From the NCBI GenBank assembly GCA_003152975.1, contig PMBP01000185.1, positions 1 to 9,154 of the forward strand: a DNA stretch of 9,154 bases, written 5' to 3'. A program made the translations under genes and the position numbers. Source of the stretch: Phycisphaerales bacterium (GTDB lineage: Bacteria; Planctomycetota; Phycisphaerae; Sedimentisphaerales; Anaerohalosphaeraceae). The notes below the pieces were generated by a model. The model was not told the DNA's origin, made no database searches, and saw only the letters and a list, made by a program, of their open reading frames with translations. Below, one piece after another: positions 1-5,867 of this stretch (position 1 is the stretch's first letter; every line of letters begins with the position of its first letter).

Positions 1-798
1 GCCCAGGCCCTGATCAACGATCCCGACCTGCTGATCCTCGACGAGCCCACCTCCGGCATGGACCCCATCGGAACCCGCCAGATCAAGGACCTCCTGATCC
101 ACCTCGGAAAACGCGGCAAGACCATCCTTTTGTGCAGCCACCTCCTGGCCGATGTCGAGGATGTCTGCGATCGCATCGGCATCCTCTACGGCGGCCGGAT
201 GCAGGTCGAAGGACCCGTCCGTGACCTCCTCCAGCAAAGCGACAAAAAGCAGATCATCACCGACACCCTCAGCGATACGGCGATGCACAAGATCGAGGCG
301 ATTGTCGCCGCGGAAAATTCCGAGTGCCGCGTCAGTTCGCCCATGAACCGCCTGGAAGACCTCTTCGTCCGGGTCGTCTCCGAGGCCCAGCGGCGGCAGG
401 AGCGGACCAGCGGCGCCATCAGCACCACCGCCATCGGCGGCTTCCTGGCCGAAGAACAAAAGACCGACGACATCCTCCAGCGTCTTGCGGCCTCCAAACC
501 GGATGCCGAGCCCCAGGAATTCCGCAAACCCCAGTTCGTTGAGCTCACGCCCGTTCAGTCCGACCCGGGCCCCGCTCCGGTCAAGTCGGATCTGTTGGAC
601 CAGTTGAGCCAAACGCCGGCGGCGCCGATAATCCAGGCCCAGCCCCAGACCAGCCGGCCGACGGAACTTCCCCCGCAAAATCTCGACGACATCCAGCAGA
701 ATGTTTTGGACGCCCTCATGGATCGCTCCAAGCGGGGCAATGCCGACACCCATCCGACCCAGCGGCCCCCAAAGCCCGGAGACAAGAATCATGCGTAG
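1..798 (+). CDS. ABC transporter ATP-binding protein, C-terminal part (left end outside window) with long motif-bearing tail
   Basis: The frame is open from base 1, so only the last 265 residues are seen. Fragment residues 10-15 (LLILDE) are the Walker B strand with its catalytic glutamate, residues 18-21 (SGMD) form the D-loop, and His47 in LCSHLL is the switch histidine. The Walker A and signature motifs must lie upstream. The family hydrolyses ATP on the cytoplasmic face to drive a membrane partner, here surely the permease that starts inside the last codons of this gene. Typical exporter ATPases end soon after a motif like the LEDLF seen at fragment residues 118-122. This one continues for about 140 residues in a Pro/Gln/Asp-rich, probably disordered tail with three short amphipathic segments. 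The ATPase assignment is firm; the substrate is unknown and the role of the tail is not established. Confidence 0.95.
   Translation, partial: AQALINDPDLLILDEPTSGMDPIGTRQIKDLLIHLGKRGKTILLCSHLLADVEDVCDRIGILYGGRMQVEGPVRDLLQQSDKKQIITDTLSDTAMHKIEAIVAAENSECRVSSPMNRLEDLFVRVVSEAQRRQERTSGAISTTAIGGFLAEEQKTDDILQRLAASKPDAEPQEFRKPQFVELTPVQSDPGPAPVKSDLLDQLSQTPAAPIIQAQPQTSRPTELPPQNLDDIQQNVLDALMDRSKRGNADTHPTQRPPKPGDKNHA
778..782 (+). promoter_or_regulatory. Ribosome binding site for the ABC-2 permease, inside the ATPase gene
   Basis: GGAGA lies 8 nt before the ATG at 791 and inside the ATPase reading frame. It supports 791 rather than the earlier in-frame ATG at 701 as the permease start. The ATG also overlaps the ATPase stop codon region (ATGCGTAG), a layout expected for translational coupling. 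Confidence 0.65.
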
Positions 799-2161
799 GA
801 TCTGGGCGATCGCGTCCAACACCATTGCCCAGGCGATCCGGCTCAAGTCCGCCGGTATCATCATCGTTCTGCTGGCGGTCCTGTTACCCATGATGGGCCT
901 GACCGTCGTGGGCGACCAGACCCTCAAGGGCAAGCTCCAGACCTTTTCCAGTTATGGCCTGTCGCTGACTAGCGTCCTCTTGTGCCTGTTGACGATCGTA
1001 ATTTCCTGCTATTCACTGACCAGCGATCTCAAGTACAAGCAGATCTTCCTGGTCGCCACAAAACCCATCCGCCGACATGAACTCCTCCTGGGAAAATTCC
1101 TGGGCGTCATCGTCCTGGATGTGCTCCTGCTGACGATCTTTTCCGGCATCGTCTATGGCCTGACCTGGTCGTTGCCGTGGTTGGTCAAAGCCCCTCAAGG
1201 ACAACGGCAGCAGGCCGACCGCGAATTCTTCACCGCCCGCGCCGTTCTCACCCCGACGCTGGACGAGCAAGCCGTCGAACAGGAGGTCCAGCGGCGCTAC
1301 GATCAGTTGAGAAAGGACGACCAGATTCCGGAGGACATGACGCGGGAGCGCGTCCTCGGCCAGATCCGGAGCCAGGAATTGTTCCGCGCCAAAGCTTGCG
1401 AGCCCAGCCACGAAAAAATCTGGGAATTCGACTCGGTCCGAGCCAAAGACCCCAATGACTTGATCTTCGTTCGGTATAAATACCGCGTCGCCGGCCAGAC
1501 CCTCGACACCCAGATCGCCGGCGCTTGGAAGATCGGCGATATCCGACCCCTCAAGACCGGGCAACCCCCGGGCACGCCGATCTTCGCCGTGGAGCGAATC
1601 GAAACCACCCAAACCGAGCTGGAATTCGCGGTCCCAGCCGCCTGCGTCGCCGCGGATGGCTATGTCGGCCTGGTGTTCTTCAACGACCCGCAGAACAACA
1701 CGCAAACGATTATCCTCGACGATTTGAAGGTGATGTACCGTACCGGAAGCTTTGAGGGCAACTTCCTTCGGGTGGCCGGCATGATCCTGGTCCGGCTGGT
1801 CTTTCTGGCCGCTATGGGCGTCAGCGTCTCGACCTGGTTGTCGTTCCCGGTGGCCGTCCTGATTTGTCTGGCAACCTACACCTCCGGCATGATCAACGGA
1901 TTTATCATCGAATCCATCAAGAGTCTCTCCTCGACCCTGACGATCCTCTATGCCTTTTCCATCCAGCCGATCCTGTGGTTCATCCCGAAATTCGACGAGC
2001 AGTTCAACCCGACGGACTATCTCGTGGAGGCCAAAACCCTCGGATGGCTGTTCCTGGCTCAGGCATGGGGCGTCACCGCATTGATCAAGAGCGGATTGTT
2101 GTTGCTGGTCGGAATGTGGATATTCCGTCACCGCGAAATTTCCAAAACGACGAGCGGATAG
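791..2161 (+). CDS. ABC-2 type transporter permease with large extracytoplasmic insert
   Basis: This is a 456-residue membrane protein. Hydrophobic segments lie near residues 22-40, 59-76, 103-123, 329-366 (probably two), 380-398 and 418-446. The stretch near residues 80-105, with Lys-Pro-Ile then Leu-Leu-Gly-Lys-Phe-Leu-Gly, matches the cytoplasmic loop typical of ABC-2/NosY-type permeases that work with DrrA- or CcmA-like ATPases. Between about residues 125 and 325 there is a long hydrophilic insert, much larger than in minimal family members. Its first part is charged and helical (about 155-205). Its second part looks rich in beta strands and ends in a segment (IILDDLKVMY, 307-316) reminiscent of jelly-roll folds. 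The start at 791 is chosen for its GGAGA site and because it begins just before TM1. The gene overlaps the ATPase by 8 bp and ends 2 bp before the next gene, so the three are almost certainly one operon. The transported substrate is unknown. Confidence 0.88.
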   Translation: MRRIWAIASNTIAQAIRLKSAGIIIVLLAVLLPMMGLTVVGDQTLKGKLQTFSSYGLSLTSVLLCLLTIVISCYSLTSDLKYKQIFLVATKPIRRHELLLGKFLGVIVLDVLLLTIFSGIVYGLTWSLPWLVKAPQGQRQQADREFFTARAVLTPTLDEQAVEQEVQRRYDQLRKDDQIPEDMTRERVLGQIRSQELFRAKACEPSHEKIWEFDSVRAKDPNDLIFVRYKYRVAGQTLDTQIAGAWKIGDIRPLKTGQPPGTPIFAVERIETTQTELEFAVPAACVAADGYVGLVFFNDPQNNTQTIILDDLKVMYRTGSFEGNFLRVAGMILVRLVFLAAMGVSVSTWLSFPVAVLICLATYTSGMINGFIIESIKSLSSTLTILYAFSIQPILWFIPKFDEQFNPTDYLVEAKTLGWLFLAQAWGVTALIKSGLLLLVGMWIFRHREISKTTSG

Positions 2162-2163
2162 CG

Positions 2164-3948
2164 ATGAAATGGCGTGATCGATTGATTGTTCTAGCGTCCG
2201 CAATCCTCGGATGCGGATTGTTGTGGACGGCCGGATCGCGGCTGGCTCCGCTGACCCAGTCCCGTCAGGAGATGGGATTGGTGGCCACCACCCCTCTGGA
2301 AAACGCCCCGCCGTCGCTGGCCTTTGCCACCGTCGCCATGGGCGCCTTTCGCGGCCTGGTGGTCGATGTCCTGTGGATGCGGGCCGATCGCCTCAAGGAA
2401 AAGGGCCAGTTCTTCGACGCCAAGCAACTGGCCGAATGGATCACCACCCTCCAGCCGCGATTCGCCGCCGTGTGGGATTTTCACGCCTGGAACATGGCCT
2501 ACAATATCTCCGTGGCCGTGCCCAATACCCAGTGGGAAGAACGCTGGCGGTGGGTCCGCAACGGCTACGAGTTGCTCCGGGACAAGGCCATCCCCCTCAA
2601 CCCCAAAAGCATCCTTCTGTACCGCTCAATGGCTTGGATCTTTCAGCACAAAATGGGCGGAATCGCCGACGACTGCCATCGCCACTACAAGCGGGAACTG
2701 GCCCTGGCCATGCGGGCACTGCTGGGCGATCCCGAAACCAACGAAATGTTTGAAAAGCTCAACGCCGCCCCGACGGACCTGGCCGAGCGATTAAAGGATC
2801 CCGGCGTTGCCGCGTTCATCGCCAAGCTACGGGCCGCTGACAAGGCCTTCGCCGAGGCCGACGACATGACCCTCGTCGCCAACTACCTGGCCTTGCGCCA
2901 AAATCCCAAGAAGTTCGATCCCAAGTCCTTCGCCGTCATCGACGAATTCCGCGGCGGCGAAATCCTCGACCGGTTCGATCTTTTCGCTCGCGCCTATCAG
3001 CTCCGCCATGAATGGAAAATGGACATCGCCTTCATGCAGGAACTCAACAAAAGGTTCGGCCGTACGAATATCAACGACCCCAACAACCGCCAGCCCTTGA
3101 ACTGGGAACATCCCAACGCCCACGCCATCTACTGGGCCCAACTGGGACTCAAGGTCGCCGGTCGGCCGGGCCAATACATCATCGACGAAAAAAACACCGA
3201 CCGTATCGTCTTTCACGGCCTTCAGAGTCTCTATCGCCAAGGCGACATGATTATCTACGGCACTCCGGGCGAACTGCCGACCGTGTTTCTGCGGCCGGAC
3301 CTGCGGATGTTCGAAAGCTGTAACGAGGCATGGAAACAGGATATTGCCAAATACGAAGCCCTGGAGAAAGGTAATCCCAAAGCCGTCCGCGGCGGCCATC
3401 GGAATTTTCTCGAAAACGCCATCGAACTGTTTTACCGGGCCGGGCACAAGGAAAAGGCCGGCCAAATCTACCTCCAGCTTCGAAAGGAATATTCATCCGG
3501 GGAGCACAGCGGCGACTATTCCATGCCCTTGATCGAGTTCGTCCATGCCCGCATCAACGAAGAACTCGACCGGATCAGCGATAAGGACGCCACCGAACAG
3601 ATCCTGATGTCCCTGCACGAGGCCTATTTCCAGTACGCCGTCCGCCGTGACTCCGAGGCCGAGTCCCGCGAGGCATGGGCCAAAGAGGTCTATGTGCTCT
3701 ACCAGAACAAATACGGCGCTCAGGAACAGTATCGAATGGGCCTGCCGGATTTCGAAATGATCCGATTCGCCGCCTTCATGGCCTTTATGAACGACCAGAA
3801 CTACCCCGAAGTCCTGCGGCGAAACCTGCTGGCCCGGATCCAGCTCGAACGACCCGATCTGTACAAGCAACTCGAAGAGCAAAAACAGGTCTTTCGCGAC
3901 CTGATGGAAAAGCAATCGCAGCAGCAGCCGGCGCCGGGCTCGAAATAA
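2164..3948 (+). CDS. Membrane-anchored helical-repeat (TPR-like) protein of unknown function, ABC-exporter associated
   Basis: This is a 594-residue protein that I recognise only as a planctomycete-type conserved hypothetical. Residues 7-23 form one hydrophobic segment without a lipobox or clear signal-peptidase site, so it is probably an anchor with the remainder outside the membrane. Residues 80-165 read as TPR-like helix pairs: an aromatic-rich block around WDFHAWNMAYNIS (104-116), then a second pair ending near RSMAWIFQHKMG (154-165). Another TPR-like pair lies near residues 418-445 (ELFYRAGHKEKAGQIYLQL). The C-terminus is charged and Gln-rich, probably coiled or disordered. No catalytic motif was found. 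The ATG at 2164 is 2 bp after the permease stop with only a weak purine-rich stretch before it, so translation probably depends on coupling. The context suggests an accessory, scaffold or sensor of the ABC complex; this is inference. Confidence 0.85.
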   Translation: MKWRDRLIVLASAILGCGLLWTAGSRLAPLTQSRQEMGLVATTPLENAPPSLAFATVAMGAFRGLVVDVLWMRADRLKEKGQFFDAKQLAEWITTLQPRFAAVWDFHAWNMAYNISVAVPNTQWEERWRWVRNGYELLRDKAIPLNPKSILLYRSMAWIFQHKMGGIADDCHRHYKRELALAMRALLGDPETNEMFEKLNAAPTDLAERLKDPGVAAFIAKLRAADKAFAEADDMTLVANYLALRQNPKKFDPKSFAVIDEFRGGEILDRFDLFARAYQLRHEWKMDIAFMQELNKRFGRTNINDPNNRQPLNWEHPNAHAIYWAQLGLKVAGRPGQYIIDEKNTDRIVFHGLQSLYRQGDMIIYGTPGELPTVFLRPDLRMFESCNEAWKQDIAKYEALEKGNPKAVRGGHRNFLENAIELFYRAGHKEKAGQIYLQLRKEYSSGEHSGDYSMPLIEFVHARINEELDRISDKDATEQILMSLHEAYFQYAVRRDSEAESREAWAKEVYVLYQNKYGAQEQYRMGLPDFEMIRFAAFMAFMNDQNYPEVLRRNLLARIQLERPDLYKQLEEQKQVFRDLMEKQSQQQPAPGSK

Positions 3949-3953
3949 CCCGG
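3934..3953. other. Weak hairpin spanning the end of the ABC operon at the convergent junction
   Basis: CCGGG at 3934-3938 pairs with CCCGG at 3949-3953 around a 10-nt loop containing the TAA of the helical-repeat gene. The opposing gene's stop codon lies at 3955-3957, so only 6 bp separate the two genes. There is no T run on either strand, so a terminator function is possible but weakly supported. Confidence 0.2.
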
Positions 3954-3954
3954 T

Positions 3955-5700
3955 TCATTCCCGGATGTATCGGTAATTGAATCGTCGATTCGGCGCGCTG
4001 TCGCCCGACAGGGCCAGGTCGATCGGATTCTCCAGCGTTCTGGGATTGTCGGCCCAGTGAAAATCCAGCCGAAATGTCCCCTTCCCGATCCCCAGGTCCG
4101 CCTTCGGGATCGCCAGCTCCATTTCGTTGCCCGCGATGGCATATGCCGGAGTGCCGACGGTCTTCCACTGCCCTCCCTCCCACCGACACAGCGTCGTCTG
4201 CCTCGGCCCCGAGACCTCCCGGTTGACCAGATAGTCGTATCCCCCCCATCCGGTCGCGGGATTGCCGTCCGCGTCGATCAGCAGCAGCATCCACCGGGAA
4301 TCCGTCCGCGGCGAGATCATTTGCCGGGTCTGGGCGTAAAAGTACACCCGCTCGGTATCCGATGCAACTTTCAGCGTCACAAAGTCATTGCGGCCCGATG
4401 TGTCGGCGTAAGCGAGCTTGTCGCCCCAGCCCTTCTCGTTGCGATGCTCCGTGTCGCCGATCGTATCCCGAAATTCCGGCTCGACCGGCTTCCATTCCTC
4501 GAAGTTTCCATCGATCGCGATTGAGAAATCCATCTTCGCCGTCGGGATCGGCCGCACCCCCTTGTATCGCCGGACAAAATCGACAAGCTGGTAATAGTAA
4601 TTGTCCGTGTGCCCCCCGGCCATCGGCTCGATGTCCCGGCTGTATTCCTGGTTGTACGCATCGACAAAAAAAGTCTGCCCCGCCGCCAGTGGCCGTCCGA
4701 GCAGCGACCCCGCCGTTTGTCCCGCCTCCTGAATAAATCGCTGCGCCACCCACTCGTTCCAGCCGGTCACGAACGCGAACTCAGGGCCGATCTTTAGCGC
4801 CCGCCGGATCTGCTCGGCGAAAAACAGCCCCCGCCCTTCGCTTCCGGTCAGGCCGAATGCGTTATTCGCCGGCTGTCGCCCCGCCTGAAAACTCCGCCCG
4901 ACATTCGTCGTCGGATGCTCCGCCGCGCACACCGCCAACTCTTCGGCCTTCTGGGCCGATTCGTGCCAGCCGTAGCGGTTCTCGCTGTGGTCCAGCCACT
5001 GCCAAGTGTCTTTGCCGTGCGTCCACGCCCAGCACTTGCGAATTGTGAAAAACTCGCGGATCTGGGCCGGCAATCCCTCCCACTCGTCGCCGAGGATCAG
5101 GGGTTTGCCCTTCCATCGATACCATAATTCCGGGTACAGATTCTTTGAATACAGCTCCCGGTACAGCGTCTCGATCGTCTGTTGCGCCGCCGAATGCGTC
5201 ACGAAACAAAACAGCGGCGTCCGTTGCCCCTGCGCCCGAAGCTCGGCATAAACCTTACAGACCGTCAGATACACATTCGAGTATGTGACGGCGTTGGTCG
5301 CGTCGAAGATCAGCGTGTCGATCCCGGCATCGTTGAGCATAAAACAATGCCGCCGGATCACATACTCGCTGTCGGACACATAATACCCCAATTCCGGCTT
5401 GCCCCAGTGATGAAACGCCCCCGGCGGCCCCCACTTCGGGTTCTCCGGATCGGCCGCCAGAAGCTGCGTGATGTCGAACGGTCCGGCCTGCCCGTGCTGC
5501 CCGAGCCACAGAAAATAAAAAATCCCCACCGTCCGGTCCGCCCGCGGATCCCCGCACTCGGCCCGCGTCGCCAGCGTCCGGCCCAGCCCGTCGGTCGCCA
5601 CCCAGGTGTCGCTGTACAAATCCCGCGGGGTCTGCGCCGACAATCCCGAAACCAGCGCCAGGCCCCATGCCGCGATGTAAATCCATTCGTTTGTTTTCAT
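3955..5700 (-). CDS. Secreted glycoside hydrolase-like protein: GH99-like/WbsX-type barrel plus CBM9-like C-terminal domain
   Basis: The product has 581 residues. Residues 1-22 form a signal peptide (charged start, hydrophobic core, SAQ before TPRD), so the protein is exported. Residues about 57-385 look like an (alpha/beta)8 barrel of the GH99/GH71/WbsX type: FYFLWLGQHG (61-70) on the first strand, AGIDTLIFDATNA (125-137), and FVTGWNEW (310-317), where Asn315-Glu316 is the likely active-site pair. Residues about 389-569 form a separate domain opening with IAIDGNFEEW (394-403), the hallmark opening of CBM9-like/DOMON-type carbohydrate-binding modules, with LLLIDADGN (472-480) and GYDYLVN (487-493) following as expected. 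I chose the ATG at 5700 because it places the signal peptide at the N-terminus; a GTG at 5739 would add 13 residues. No good Shine-Dalgarno site is seen. It is divergent from a second secreted enzyme, suggesting joint polysaccharide use. Substrate specificity cannot be read. Confidence 0.85.
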   Translation of the reverse strand: MKTNEWIYIAAWGLALVSGLSAQTPRDLYSDTWVATDGLGRTLATRAECGDPRADRTVGIFYFLWLGQHGQAGPFDITQLLAADPENPKWGPPGAFHHWGKPELGYYVSDSEYVIRRHCFMLNDAGIDTLIFDATNAVTYSNVYLTVCKVYAELRAQGQRTPLFCFVTHSAAQQTIETLYRELYSKNLYPELWYRWKGKPLILGDEWEGLPAQIREFFTIRKCWAWTHGKDTWQWLDHSENRYGWHESAQKAEELAVCAAEHPTTNVGRSFQAGRQPANNAFGLTGSEGRGLFFAEQIRRALKIGPEFAFVTGWNEWVAQRFIQEAGQTAGSLLGRPLAAGQTFFVDAYNQEYSRDIEPMAGGHTDNYYYQLVDFVRRYKGVRPIPTAKMDFSIAIDGNFEEWKPVEPEFRDTIGDTEHRNEKGWGDKLAYADTSGRNDFVTLKVASDTERVYFYAQTRQMISPRTDSRWMLLLIDADGNPATGWGGYDYLVNREVSGPRQTTLCRWEGGQWKTVGTPAYAIAGNEMELAIPKADLGIGKGTFRLDFHWADNPRTLENPIDLALSGDSAPNRRFNYRYIRE

Positions 5701-5757
5701 GCCGACCACGCTATCACAAATTCCCGCCCTTGTCCACACCCCCGCTCAAAACCAAAC

Positions 5758-5786
5758 TTGCCCCAACGCCGTTCTTCGGGTATCCT
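5758..5786 (+). promoter_or_regulatory. Candidate sigma-70-type promoter for the beta-helix gene
   Basis: TTGCCC at 5758-5763 and TATCCT at 5781-5786 are separated by exactly 17 nt; each matches 4 of 6 consensus positions. Transcription would begin near 5793, giving a leader of about 75 nt before the ATG at 5868. It lies in the 167-bp divergent spacer. I found no equally good promoter for the opposing gene. Confidence 0.4.
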
Positions 5787-5794
5787 GTCCCCGG

Positions 5795-5830
5795 CCGCAT
5801 CGAGGATGCGGGTGCCGCCGGACCCTTTTT
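5795..5830 (+). promoter_or_regulatory. Leader hairpins followed by a T run (possible attenuator)
   Basis: CCGCATC (5795-5801) and GATGCGG (5805-5811) form a perfect 7-bp stem with a 3-nt loop, just after the predicted transcription start. A second possible stem, GGGT at 5810-5813 with CC at 5815-5816 pairing to GG at 5820-5821 and ACCC at 5822-5825 (one bulged G), is followed directly by five T at 5826-5830. The two stems share bases 5810-5811, so they may compete. The second stem is short, so terminator activity is uncertain. Confidence 0.3.
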
Positions 5831-5853
5831 CGGTGGACAATTTCGCGTAAAGA

Positions 5854-5858
5854 AAGGA
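5854..5858 (+). promoter_or_regulatory. Ribosome binding site for the beta-helix gene
   Basis: AAGGA sits 9 nt before the ATG at 5868. It is the clearest start site in the window and fixes the start immediately ahead of a signal peptide, although the frame is open upstream to 5667. Confidence 0.75.
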
Positions 5859-5867
5859 TACACGATC

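Noticed and set aside
701..790. Earlier ATG at 701 as the permease start
   Set aside because: It would add 30 non-hydrophobic residues inside the ATPase gene. The ATG at 791 has GGAGA 8 nt upstream and fits family starts.
1013..2203. - strand open frame (about 396 residues) opposite the permease
   Set aside because: It is Asp/Gly/Gln/His-rich with no domain pattern; the + strand frame has clear membrane helices and operon spacing.
5718..5736. - strand promoter TGGACA with a TGATAG-like -10
   Set aside because: The spacing is only about 14 nt and the -10 would lie too close to the start codon.
5701..5739. GTG at 5739 as the start of the GH99-like gene
   Set aside because: It would put 13 residues ahead of a well-formed signal peptide that begins at the ATG at 5700.
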